The position numbers and the translations under genes are program-made. A DNA stretch of 15,382 bases from Candidatus Adlerbacteria bacterium (GTDB lineage Bacteria; Patescibacteriota; Minisyncoccia; Phycocordibacterales; SBAW01): NCBI GenBank assembly GCA_903840375.1, contig CAIMFR010000026.1:1-15382 (forward strand), written 5' to 3'. The notes beneath the pieces were generated by a model that worked only from the letters and a program-made list of their open reading frames with translations, made no database searches and had not been told where the DNA came from. Of this stretch, positions 1 to 6,565 are shown piece by piece (position 1 is the first letter of the stretch; every line of letters begins with the position of its first letter).

Positions 1-32
1 AGATGCAGGTCCGATTCCTGCCGATGGCACCA
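1..32 (+). tRNA. 3' end of a tRNA gene, cut by the window edge
   Basis: A T-arm (stem GCAGG/CCTGC at 5-9 and 17-21, loop TCCGATT), a 7-nt acceptor strand CGATGGC at 22-28, discriminator A and an encoded CCA at 30-32 are visible. The anticodon lies outside the window, so the isotype cannot be given. The T-loop has C where T55 is usual. The antisense strand is read as the tail of the recombinase gene. Confidence 0.75.
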
Positions 33-1563
33 AAACAGAACTCAACGGCTTTTTCAAAGCCAGAAGGTGGGACGCGCGAAGCGCGTCCCACTGATTTCCC
101 GCCATTTTTCCAAACGAATTCAGAATTTTTGGCGCGCTGGCGCGCACTGATTTTTCGCCGAGGAGGAGGTTCGAGCCAAAGATTTCTTTGGCACAGACCT
201 TTTTCGCAAAAAGGTCTGAATCAGAAGCAATTTTGTCCAATGACTCCGCGTCTTTTAGCCAGTTTTGGAAAGGTGCGAGCCAATCATTCTGCTTGTGTGA
301 AAGATTGTAGATTTCTTCTTCGAGCGACTTCTTTTGCAAAAGTAATTTTCCTTTTTCAGCACGATATATTTCTTGTTCAATATCTTGCTCTAAATATCCG
401 TTGACAAGTCGCTCTAACTTTTTTGATAAAGAAGAAATTTTATCTTGCTTCTCTTTCACAAAAGCAAAATTAGACTGGGCGGAATTTTTGAAATCTTTTT
501 CTGCCATTTTCAATAATTCTTCCGCCCAGTCTTTGGGCAAAGAAACTTTTTGAATTTCGGATGATAACTGGCGATCCAATTCTTTTTCTCTAACGGCAGA
601 TTCTGGACACTTCATGTCCTTTCGTTTTTTGGTGCAGTGATAGTAAATATATTCGTGGACATTGCCATTTTTCTGCCGTTTGAATTTATGTTCGCCAGTT
701 ATCATCATTCCGCATGAAGCACAAGAAATAAGTCCGCAAAAAGGTTGAGGTTCATTCTGTGGTTTTCGTTCGGGCTGACCACGCTTCTTCAACATTTCCT
801 GTGCTTCATCAAAAAGTTTCTTTGAAATGATTGGCTCGTGTTTTCCTTCGTGCAATTCTTTTGCGTAGTTAAAAAGTCCGACATAGAACGGATTGGAAAG
901 AATGTAGGCCGTTCTAGTTTTGGAGATTATCTTTCCGGAACGCGTAGATATTCCGTTCTTCGCCAAAAAGTTTGCAATATCTTCCAGTCGCATATTTCCT
1001 TTGACATATTTCTCAAAAGCCAAGCGCACGATACGAGATTTTTTCTTTTCCACCACAATCGTTTTTGTTCGCGAGTCGTTGATGTAACCTATTGGCGCTT
1101 GGCTTGGAAATATTCCCATTCTCACTTTTTGGCGAAGTCCGCGCTTCGTGTTCTCGGAAAGAGAATCTACATAGTATTTGCTTTGTACAAAGGCCATGGA
1201 CAGCGAGAATTTGCCCTGTGGCGTGTTTTCAAACCAGTGACTAGGGAATTTGAGGCTCGCAAGGTTTCCGATGTCGAGAAAGTAAACTATCTGTCCGCCG
1301 TCCACAGAATTGCGCGCCAGGCGGTCGGGGTGCCATGATAATATTCCAGACACGTCACCCTTCTCGATTCGCCTCATCATTTCGCCAAAAATGGGACGAC
1401 CTGGAATTTTCGCAGTACGCTTTTCTATAAACTCCTCAACGATTTCTAACTTTTCATTTTTGGCGAAAGCGCGCAATTCCGTAATTTGCGCATCAATGCT
1501 CAAAACTTGCTTATCTTCGACATCGGTACTCTTGCGAGCATACAAAAAGAATTTTTGTGACAT
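1..1563 (-). CDS. Large serine recombinase (site-specific integrase type), 3' end outside window
   Basis: An open frame of 521 codons runs off the left edge without a stop. The start MSQKFFLYARKSTD carries the resolvase/invertase catalytic serine (Ser12) in a YARKS context. The DRLARN motif near residue 83 is typical of the serine recombinase catalytic domain. Next comes a 'recombinase' DNA-binding domain (GLRQKVRMGIFPSQAPIGY, then AYILSNPFYVGLF), a zinc-ribbon-like segment (FCGLISCASCGMM and a later HCTKKRKDMKC), and a lysine/glutamate-rich probable coiled coil. The last ~50 codons are low-complexity and hairpin-rich and read antisense into a tRNA 3' end (VLVPSAGIGPAS), as often happens when such genes sit against tRNAs. 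Family membership is firm. The role, integration at tRNA 3' ends, is inferred from position. Only a weak GAAAG precedes the ATG. Confidence 0.93.
   Translation of the reverse strand, partial: MSQKFFLYARKSTDVEDKQVLSIDAQITELRAFAKNEKLEIVEEFIEKRTAKIPGRPIFGEMMRRIEKGDVSGILSWHPDRLARNSVDGGQIVYFLDIGNLASLKFPSHWFENTPQGKFSLSMAFVQSKYYVDSLSENTKRGLRQKVRMGIFPSQAPIGYINDSRTKTIVVEKKKSRIVRLAFEKYVKGNMRLEDIANFLAKNGISTRSGKIISKTRTAYILSNPFYVGLFNYAKELHEGKHEPIISKKLFDEAQEMLKKRGQPERKPQNEPQPFCGLISCASCGMMITGEHKFKRQKNGNVHEYIYYHCTKKRKDMKCPESAVREKELDRQLSSEIQKVSLPKDWAEELLKMAEKDFKNSAQSNFAFVKEKQDKISSLSKKLERLVNGYLEQDIEQEIYRAEKGKLLLQKKSLEEEIYNLSHKQNDWLAPFQNWLKDAESLDKIASDSDLFAKKVCAKEIFGSNLLLGEKSVRASAPKILNSFGKMAGNQWDALRASHLLALKKPLSSVLVPSAGIGPAS
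69..89. repeat. Perfect GC-rich hairpin near the element end
   Basis: GGGACGCGC / GCGCGTCCC forms a 9-bp stem with loop GAA. The same hairpin occurs at 1841-1861 in the inverted copy. It lies about 40 nt from the tRNA end in both places and is better conserved than its flanks. It could be part of a recombination site or a terminator-like structure, and the sequence does not decide. Confidence 0.6.
175..218. repeat. Two adjacent perfect hairpins inside the recombinase coding end
   Basis: GCCAAAGA/TCTTTGGC (175-192) and an 11-bp stem CAGACCTTTTT/AAAAAGGTCTG (194-218) lie side by side. Both are absent as one 44-nt block from the right-hand repeat copy, which joins GATT directly to TCGAACC. In the protein they encode DLFAKKVCAKEIFG-type sequence. 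Confidence 0.6.
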
Positions 1564-1576
1564 ATATTTTTCTTTC

Positions 1577-1673
1577 AGCAGAAATGGCTATTTCAGTGTT
1601 GAAACCTTAACGCTAGTTAAGATAGCTGAAATAGCCATTTCTGCTAACTAGCTAATAATAATTGGTTTCAACA
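1577..1673 (-). promoter_or_regulatory. Recombinase leader with crossing inverted repeats (two exclusive folds)
   Basis: Four repeat pairs are interleaved. A: 1577-1596 with 1626-1645, 20 bp perfect. B: 1597-1606 with 1664-1673, 10 bp perfect. C: 1606-1611 with 1616-1621, 6 bp with loop GCTA. D: 1612-1619 with 1645-1652, 8 bp perfect. A and C can form together. B and D can form together. A:A' crosses B:B' and D:D', so the two folds exclude each other. The block ends 13 nt before the recombinase start codon and would lie in its 5' leader. An attenuation or switch device, or a cruciform recombination site, are both possible. The repeats are seen directly; the function is inferred. Confidence 0.6.
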
Positions 1674-1678
1674 TTTCC

Positions 1679-1687
1679 AGTATAGCA
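1679..1687 (-). promoter_or_regulatory. Possible extended -10 promoter for the recombinase
   Basis: TGCTATACT on the minus strand fits an extended -10 (TGn plus TATACT). Transcription would start near 1672, at the outer edge of the leader repeats, giving a leader of about 110 nt. No convincing -35 is seen. Confidence 0.35.
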
Positions 1688-1738
1688 AAATATTTCCCAA
1701 CACAAAAATTCTTTTTGCATTCAAAGCAAATACTATGT

Positions 1739-1903
1739 CAAAATTGCTTCTGATTTCGAACCTGCTTCTTGGCGAAAAATTAGTGCGCGCAAGCGCGCCA
1801 AAAATTCTGAATTCGTTGGGGGAATTCGGCGGGAATCCTTGGGACGCGCTTCGCGCGTCCCGCATTTCAGCTTCTCAAAAACCGTCTAGTTCTATTCTGG
1901 TGC
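1739..1903 (+). pseudogene. Remnant of a second recombinase 3' end (right copy of the inverted repeat)
   Basis: The plus strand reads LLLGEKLVRASAPKILNS and WDALRAS, matching the tail of the recombinase at 27-235 but in the opposite orientation. It ends against the CCA of tRNA-Met just as the left copy ends against its tRNA. No upstream recombinase domains remain. It is therefore either the scar of another element of the same family in tRNA-Met, or the inverted end of one element spanning both tRNAs. The VPGVGIEPTTSTL tail is the antisense of the tRNA and not a real protein end. Confidence 0.65.
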
Positions 1904-1974
1904 CGGGGGTGGGAATCGAACCCACGACCTCAACGTTATGAATGTTGCGCTCTTACCAACTGAGCTACCCCGGC
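1898..1974 (-). tRNA. tRNA-Met (anticodon CAT), elongator type or Ile2
   Basis: Full cloverleaf: acceptor GCCGGGG/CCCCGGC (7 perfect pairs), D-arm GCTC/GAGC with loop AGTTGGTAA, anticodon loop TTCATAA, T-arm GTGGG TTCGAAT CCCAC, discriminator A and encoded CCA (1898-1900). The anticodon stem has an A/C mismatch next to the loop. A CAT anticodon with a paired position 1-72 argues against the initiator. Elongator Met is most likely, but a lysidine-modified Ile tRNA cannot be excluded. Confidence 0.9.
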
Positions 1975-2201
1975 AGGTTATTTTATTTTCTCAACATAAG
2001 ACAGACACAGATACCGTACCATTTTTATGGCATTGCTTCAACCAAAAAATTTATTGCAGTAAAAAACCACAGGCTCGGCTTGTTGTAACGAGTTAGCAGT
2101 GCTCCAGGTATTTGAGCCAAAAAAAACCTCTCGCGCGCCACATATGGTACGGGGTGTTTGAACTCTATTGTCTTGAGACAACCAAAATACGATATGAACA
2201 A
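1975..2201. other. Intergenic stretch without a recognised gene
   Basis: No open frame or known RNA family was recognised here. A small hairpin TTGTCT/AGACAA lies near 2169-2182. The segment could hold an unrecognised RNA, but nothing in it supports a call. Confidence 0.3.
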
Positions 2202-2230
2202 GATCAGCCGCGCCTTGTGTGCGACTGATC
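2202..2230 (-). terminator. Probable terminator after the ice-binding-like gene
   Basis: On the minus strand GATCAGTCGC pairs with GCGGCTGATC (10 bp, one G-T), followed by TTGTT. It lies about 44 nt past the stop codon of the gene ending at 2274. The T-run is short, so strength is uncertain. Confidence 0.45.
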
Positions 2231-2273
2231 TCCGTTCTTTCCGCTTAACCCGCTCTATCGTCCGAACTATTAA

Positions 2274-3548
2274 TTAGTGTGCACCCAGATAAGCACGGGT
2301 GACCGGTCCGAAATTTCCCAATGCAGGACTGATCCCTACCTTTGCCTGAAATTCAGCGAGCGCCGCGCGAGTAAGTGATCCAAAGTAACCGCTCGCGCCC
2401 GTCTGCGACAAAGCCTGCGATGCTGATCCGGCGTTTTGAGAGATCAGGAATTGTTGAAGGGTTGTAACATCATCATTTTTATTACCCACGGCGAGGCTGG
2501 CTGCGATAGCTCGAACTTGCTGGCCGAAAGAAGAGACGGCGGCAGAAGCTGTAGGAGCGAGAATCTGGTTGAGTGATATTTGATTCACCGCTTTGAGTGC
2601 CATGGACGGGTTGGCACCTGCAGAAATGAGCAAGTTATATTGCTGTTGCTGCTGTGAAGTAAGCGCCGGAGATTGAACTATAGGTGTAGCTACTATGACT
2701 GGTGTTGTGACCTGGATCGTTGGGCTTACCGTTGATACTATCGGGGTTATGGGTACGACGGGAGTGACGGGAACTACTGGCGTTGAAGCTACGAGAGTAG
2801 GTACAACAACGGTGTTTGAGTCAAAAGTAACGGCAGTCTGCGCCAGAGCGCGACCGTTGAGCTGTGCGCCGGTATTCAGAACGATCGCGGTCTGATCTAA
2901 TATATTTCCATTGAAGACAGCCGTTGTGCCGATGGTTGTTTGTCCGGCAACAACCCAAAAGATGTTACCTGCTTGGGCTCCGCCGCTCAGTATGATGTTT
3001 GTGGCTGAACTAATATTGAGATTTTGTGCTACCTCAAAAATCCAAACATCATTTGCACCACCCGAGAGTGTTACGTTCGACGGTATAGTCACGTTGGTAC
3101 TCCATTTATAGACACCCGGCGCGAGAGTCATTCCGCCGATATTTCCGGAACCAAGTTCAGAAACACCTGCAGCCCGACCGGCCGCGTCTGTATAGGCAGT
3201 TTGCATATCGAGTACTGCCGCGGTCAGATTGGCCAGAGTCGGATCTGCATAACCGGGTGCATATACTTTTCCTGTCACTAGTGTTGATGTGGAAAAGGCG
3301 CTTGACGCAGGAAGCGTCAACGCAAAGCCGGTCAGGTACGTTGCGGCTGCCGGACTCAGTCCAACATCACCGACGATGGATGTCGAACCTGTAGTTGAGA
3401 CACCGGTCTTCGCCAAGATAGCGAAATTGCCCGCCGTGCCGAGATTGACGGCTGCTGGGCCTGCTGCAAATGCAGCAACGCTTCCACCGAGGACGGACAC
3501 AAACGGAGCGACCAATAATATGAGCGATAGCTTGGTAAGTTTTTTCAT
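2274..3548 (-). CDS. Secreted DUF3494 ice-binding-like protein with peptidoglycan-binding C-terminus
   Basis: The N-terminus is a signal peptide (MKKLTKLSLILL... ending AAFA-A). The following ~215 residues (NLGTAGNFAILAKTGVS, SIVGDVGLSP, LAPGVYKW, TLSGGANDVWIFEV, GNIFWVVAGQ) match the DUF3494 ice-binding-like beta-solenoid (PF11999). A Pro/Thr/Val-rich linker and a short glutamine-rich stretch precede a C-terminal ~70-residue peptidoglycan-binding-1-like domain (DDVTTLQQFLISQ, GYFGSLTRAALAEFQ, GPVTRAYL). The design suggests an exported beta-solenoid held at the cell wall. Members of the family bind ice, but many have no tested ligand, so surface adhesion is equally possible. I chose the ATG giving MKK; an upstream ATG at 3566 adds MMYSMY. 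No Shine-Dalgarno is seen. The gene stands alone between terminators. Confidence 0.88.
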   Translation of the reverse strand: MKKLTKLSLILLVAPFVSVLGGSVAAFAAGPAAVNLGTAGNFAILAKTGVSTTGSTSIVGDVGLSPAAATYLTGFALTLPASSAFSTSTLVTGKVYAPGYADPTLANLTAAVLDMQTAYTDAAGRAAGVSELGSGNIGGMTLAPGVYKWSTNVTIPSNVTLSGGANDVWIFEVAQNLNISSATNIILSGGAQAGNIFWVVAGQTTIGTTAVFNGNILDQTAIVLNTGAQLNGRALAQTAVTFDSNTVVVPTLVASTPVVPVTPVVPITPIVSTVSPTIQVTTPVIVATPIVQSPALTSQQQQQYNLLISAGANPSMALKAVNQISLNQILAPTASAAVSSFGQQVRAIAASLAVGNKNDDVTTLQQFLISQNAGSASQALSQTGASGYFGSLTRAALAEFQAKVGISPALGNFGPVTRAYLGAH

Positions 3549-3598
3549 ATACATACTATACATCATAAATTTTATGGAGCGTGGTGAGATGTGTCTAA

Positions 3599-3668
3599 CA
3601 GTTTACTTGTATCCCCGCATTGTGTACAAAAAAACACGCCGTGGCGCGTGTTTTTGCTTTCTTGTTGC
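3599..3668. repeat. Copy of the tRNA-fMet 3'-flank repeat
   Basis: About 70 bp matches 6811-6881 at high identity, including TATCCCCGCA, the hairpin, and GTGTTTTTGCTTTCTTGTTGC. The copy at 6811 starts right after initiator tRNA; here the tRNA itself is missing and an unrelated GC-rich hairpin (CGCGACG/CGTCGCG, 3669-3692) takes its place. A duplication or a small mobile repeat is likely. Confidence 0.65.
3628..3655. terminator. Bidirectional A/T-flanked hairpin terminator
   Basis: A-rich arm, CACG/CGTG-rich stem and T-rich arm make a hairpin with T-runs on both strands. It lies after the minus-strand gene ending at 3728. Compared with the copy at 6841-6868 it lacks two bases (CG) in one arm, leaving a small bulge. 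Confidence 0.6.
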
Positions 3669-3727
3669 CCGCGACGATACCGTACCGTCGCGAGCCCCCA
3701 CCTTACAAATCTGACACCCCACGCCTT

Positions 3728-4576
3728 TTATATAGAAACCTCTCGATAGACATCGCCGCTGGTGTAACATCCTCCACGACCGATCGAACTTAACATATCT
3801 GATGGAATTTGTTCGGCATCTACAAAGGAGCATGGCGGGGCTTCCTGCGAGAGAAGCAATACGCGATAGGTTGAACCTTCATGTTTAAGCACCGCTGTTT
3901 CCCCCATGCGACGATACCCGATGCCAACCTCCACAAATTCGCCATCTTGCGCCAACACCCGCGCGACCGCCTCTTGTCCGCGTTTTCCGAGTGCATCAAG
4001 CAGCGGACGCTGCTGTGCCTCAGCTTCTGCGAGCGCATTACCACAACTAACTGTGAGTGCGTAACCCATATTTGCACCTCCGCCGACGTACGAAGAATAG
4101 TCTGGGTTTACGGTCACAACACAAAGAGTATCGCCGCGCTCATACCCCTGCACATAATCATAGAAATGCACATCCTGCGTGCTCGTGGATGAATTGGTAC
4201 TATTGAGCACGAACCCGCGCAGTGCAAAAACTTCTCGCGCGATCGACAACTCTTTTGAGAAAAACGCCTTGGGGATATTTGTGCTCTGCACCGACTGTCC
4301 CGGCAAAGACACGAAGAGCATCGACTCCGTCGCTGGGACCAGGATGCTGTAACCGTCGACATCATCCCACCATATCGAGGCAACATTTTGCGCGTGGACA
4401 TCCAGTGCCGGATCGGCCTTCGCGAACCGCGTACGCAATTCTTGTATGATCGGCAACTGAGCAAGTGCATCGTTATCGAGATGCGCCTTATACATCAGCG
4501 CGGCACACATCGCCACGCCGACCATGCCTGCGGCAAGAATCGCGATGGCCAACATTTTTTTCCGCGGTATTCGCAT
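3728..4576 (-). CDS. Membrane-anchored extracytoplasmic protein of unknown function
   Basis: 282 residues. A basic start (MRIPRKK) precedes one hydrophobic helix at about residues 9-28 (AIAILAAGMVGVAMCAALMY), so the rest is likely outside the membrane. The exposed part has no domain I recognise. It contains WWDDVDGYSILVP, a serine/threonine/asparagine-rich spot (NSTNSSTSTQD) and several cysteines (residues ~152, 179, 249, 269) that could form disulfides. It ends VYREVSI. The gene is followed by a hairpin terminator and is not clearly in an operon. No function is assigned. Confidence 0.7.
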   Translation of the reverse strand: MRIPRKKMLAIAILAAGMVGVAMCAALMYKAHLDNDALAQLPIIQELRTRFAKADPALDVHAQNVASIWWDDVDGYSILVPATESMLFVSLPGQSVQSTNIPKAFFSKELSIAREVFALRGFVLNSTNSSTSTQDVHFYDYVQGYERGDTLCVVTVNPDYSSYVGGGANMGYALTVSCGNALAEAEAQQRPLLDALGKRGQEAVARVLAQDGEFVEVGIGYRRMGETAVLKHEGSTYRVLLLSQEAPPCSFVDAEQIPSDMLSSIGRGGCYTSGDVYREVSI

Positions 4577-4667
4577 AGCTATATATTACCCTATCGTCGA
4601 TCCAAAAACGTATTTTGCAAAGCGGATTAGCTACATTTTGTATCACTCAAACAAGTACCACCACCTG

Positions 4668-5174
4668 TCACAGGTTGCGGCTATCATAAGCCCAGTGAAG
4701 GATTGCCTGTCGTTGTTTCGGGCGACAGTATATATCTCCTGATTTGCAATTCTTTTTTACCTGCGCAATGTGCCTGACTATTGCTTTCCATCGCTTGATT
4801 TGTCGCCTATCATCCGGACATCGTCTGCCCATGTAGTAACGGCAGTACCATTGGTACCATCCGCGCGGATCCTCTTCATAGATCCATCCTTTCTTGCGCC
4901 AAACCGAAAGCGGCTGGCTTGCGTTCACCTTGAAAAAATTCAGTTCAGGATCGTGCTTTTCAGGATTAAGCTTCGCGTGTGCGAACCAATCTTTGGGAAA
5001 TTCGTCTCGACAATCTGTCATATACTTTCCACCAAATACACCGAGATCCAGCATTTCCTTCGGCGTAAGCTCCGGCTTGAATTCAGGATCAAAATTTTTA
5101 CCTTCAGGTTCGGACAGCTCGTAAGAATACGCTGTCTGCATCTTATCATTCACTACAATATGCTTTTTATTCAT
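4668..5174 (-). CDS. Conserved 168-residue protein of unknown function, coupled to SOUL gene
   Basis: The protein is rich in conserved-looking aromatic motifs: TPKEMLDLGVFGGKYMTDC, SQPLSVWRKKGWI, DPRGWYQWYCRYYMGRR, QIKRWKAIVRH and RQRQAILHWAYDSR. I recognise this pattern as a conserved uncharacterised family that, from memory, also has plant and algal relatives; no biochemical role is known to me. No signal peptide or membrane segment is visible, so it is probably cytoplasmic. Its ATG overlaps the stop of the upstream SOUL gene in an ATGA (5171-5174), indicating translational coupling. It ends at a TGA right after the conserved C-terminus, which supports standard stop use of TGA in this genome. 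Confidence 0.85.
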   Translation of the reverse strand: MNKKHIVVNDKMQTAYSYELSEPEGKNFDPEFKPELTPKEMLDLGVFGGKYMTDCRDEFPKDWFAHAKLNPEKHDPELNFFKVNASQPLSVWRKKGWIYEEDPRGWYQWYCRYYMGRRCPDDRRQIKRWKAIVRHIAQVKKNCKSGDIYCRPKQRQAILHWAYDSRNL

Positions 5175-5806
5175 TGAATGCGGAGCAGTATCTCATTCCG
5201 GTTCATCCAGGGAGGGGTCCAGGGAGGATTGTAGCCCGCAAAGATTGGTGTGCCGACTATTTCAATATGGTCACGAGCGAGATCAGCGCATAGTTTTTTC
5301 TGCATCGTATCAAAACGAGCATCGGTGCTATACCAGGAAAACGCCAGTGCCGCTATTTTTTGTTCAAGCACTTCGACAAGCTTTATTCTTGGATCATTGG
5401 GGACAGGTAACGTTGCGAGCGTATATCCGCTTGGCATGACGAAAGAAATTATCTGCGCATTGCCCTCTGCACGTGCCGTCACCGGGACGGTCATAGCTAT
5501 CTTTTCTGATGAACCTTGTGCAACAACAGGAGCAGTCATGGCAATACGTTCTCTTGTAACATTCCCTCCGAATATATAGCTGGCGATAATGCTGAATCCC
5601 TTATTGAACGCATCGCCGTTTATGCTCGCACCCTCAACAGCGGTTTGTGCAACAATATGAGCTGGGTAATGCCGAATTTCATACCCATGAGCTTTTTTCA
5701 GTACCGAATATTTTGCCTGTTCGGCATTCGAGGTAAAATATCCGACAACTGACCAGATGACAATCAGGGCTACAATTACTAAAAGAATGAGGAGGAATAT
5801 ATTCAT
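5171..5806 (-). CDS. SOUL heme-binding family protein with N-terminal membrane anchor
   Basis: One hydrophobic helix (MNIFLLILLVIVALIVIWSVVGYF) precedes a complete SOUL domain (PF04832): YEIRHYPAHIVAQT, AFNKGFSIIASYIFGGN, IAMTAPVVAQ, KIAMTVPV, ISFVMPSGYTL and C-terminal AGYNPPWTPPWMNRNEILLRI. SOUL proteins bind heme or related tetrapyrroles in some members; whether this one does is not shown. I chose the ATG at 5806 because an extended -10 (TGCTATATT, 5821-5829) places the transcript start just upstream; a GTG at 5830 would add eight residues. The stop overlaps the next start (ATGA). Confidence 0.9.
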   Translation of the reverse strand: MNIFLLILLVIVALIVIWSVVGYFTSNAEQAKYSVLKKAHGYEIRHYPAHIVAQTAVEGASINGDAFNKGFSIIASYIFGGNVTRERIAMTAPVVAQGSSEKIAMTVPVTARAEGNAQIISFVMPSGYTLATLPVPNDPRIKLVEVLEQKIAALAFSWYSTDARFDTMQKKLCADLARDHIEIVGTPIFAGYNPPWTPPWMNRNEILLRIQ

Positions 5807-5820
5807 AGACCGCTCAATAC

Positions 5821-5829
5821 AATATAGCA
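5821..5829 (-). promoter_or_regulatory. Probable extended -10 promoter of the SOUL operon
   Basis: TGCTATATT on the minus strand, 15 nt before the chosen ATG. The same TGCTATA(T/C)T motif stands before the transposase and, as TGCTATACT, before the serine recombinase. The expected start site leaves a very short leader. Confidence 0.45.
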
Positions 5830-5890
5830 CACTTTATCCTATCATCTCTCAGTGCTACTAAATGGTTGTCTTGTTCCCTTAGCACGAAAA

Positions 5891-5920
5891 GCAAAAAACA
5901 CCCCGAAAGGTATTTTTTGC
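5891..5920 (-). terminator. Terminator of the DUF378-fasciclin operon
   Basis: GCAAAAAATACC pairs with GGTGTTTTTTGC around TTTCGG (one mismatch) and lies about 20 nt past the fasciclin stop. Because both arms carry A/T runs it may also work in the other direction. Confidence 0.65.
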
Positions 5921-5940
5921 ATCCACTCGATATCTAGAAA

Positions 5941-6342
5941 CTACGCCGGCATAAGAACCGTATCGATGACGTGGATTACGCCATTGGTACACTCGATGTC
6001 TGCTTTAGTAACGGTCGCATCGTTGATCTTTACTCCTGCGGAAGTATCGATCCTGACCATACCGCCTTGAACCGTCTTTGCTTCGGTGAGACCCATGACA
6101 TCCTTTGCCATAACTTTACCGGCAACGACATGGTACGTGAGGATGTCCGTGAGCTTCGCCTTGTCGGCAAGCACCGCGTCAAGCGTTTCTTTAGGGATTT
6201 TGGCAAACGCTTCATCGCTCGGGGCAAATACCGTAAACGGTCCGGGACCGCTAAGCGTATCCACCAATCCTGCTACTTGTACTGCGGCAACAAGCGTCTT
6301 AAAAGACCCGGCCGCTACGGCGGTTTCTACTATATTCTGCAT
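5941..6342 (-). CDS. Fasciclin (FAS1) domain protein
   Basis: 133 residues, a single complete FAS1 domain (PF02469). It begins MQNIVETAVAAGSFKTLVAAVQVAGL. The H1 motif is GPFTVFAPSDEAFAKIP, YHVVAGKV lies mid-domain, and the ending NGVIHVIDTVLMPA covers the conserved H2 region. FAS1 domains mediate adhesion and are usually secreted, but no signal peptide is visible, so either export is unconventional or it acts inside the cell. It follows the DUF378 gene by 16 nt, so they are probably cotranscribed. Confidence 0.93.
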   Translation of the reverse strand: MQNIVETAVAAGSFKTLVAAVQVAGLVDTLSGPGPFTVFAPSDEAFAKIPKETLDAVLADKAKLTDILTYHVVAGKVMAKDVMGLTEAKTVQGGMVRIDTSAGVKINDATVTKADIECTNGVIHVIDTVLMPA

Positions 6343-6358
6343 ATTTTTTCAGTTAGGA

Positions 6359-6565
6359 TTAACGCTTTGCAAGCTGCATAGAGATGACAGCGAGATATAC
6401 CGCCGAGATTCCGACGAGAGCGTATACCGCCCTTGCCAATACGGACATAGTGCCGAAAATAGTCGCAACGAGGTCGAAGTTGAAGATGCCCACTAATCCC
6501 CAATTGAGGCCACCCACTACCACGAGAACCAAAGCGACCCAGTCGAAAACATTGAGTTGTTTCAT
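6359..6565 (-). CDS. DUF378 small membrane protein
   Basis: 68 residues with two hydrophobic helices (DWVALVLVVVGGLNWGLVGI and ARAVYALVGISAVYLAVIS). The LNWGLVGIFNFDLVATIFG signature is typical of DUF378 (PF04070), whose function is unknown. It heads a two-gene unit with the fasciclin protein. No clear ribosome binding site precedes the ATG. Confidence 0.92.
   Translation of the reverse strand: MKQLNVFDWVALVLVVVGGLNWGLVGIFNFDLVATIFGTMSVLARAVYALVGISAVYLAVISMQLAKR

Larger units (their letters stand above)
27..235 (-). repeat. Left copy of an inverted repeat: recombinase 3' end abutting a tRNA
   Basis: Read on the minus strand, this segment matches 1739-1903 read on the plus strand, so the two are inverted repeats. 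Long identical blocks include CAAAATTGCTTCTGATT and GCGCGCCAAAAATTCTGAAT. This copy is still part of the open recombinase gene. It contains 44 nt missing from the right copy. Both copies stop being alike at the CCA end of the adjacent tRNA. Confidence 0.8.

Noticed and set aside
1577..1673. CRISPR-like repeat array
   Set aside because: The repeats are inverted and of different sequence, with no regular direct repeat and spacer pattern.
1735..1941. Plus-strand frame of 68 codons ending VPGVGIEPTTSTL as a gene
   Set aside because: Its end is antisense tRNA-Met and its start is the truncated recombinase tail. It is a remnant and not an independent gene.
1975..2201. Structured RNA such as tmRNA, RNase P RNA or 6S RNA
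   Set aside because: None of the diagnostic motifs of these RNAs could be recognised and the stretch is short. A covariance-model search would decide.
3603..3833. Minus-strand frame of 76 codons overlapping the end of the membrane-protein gene
   Set aside because: It overlaps a better gene and then runs through a terminator repeat.
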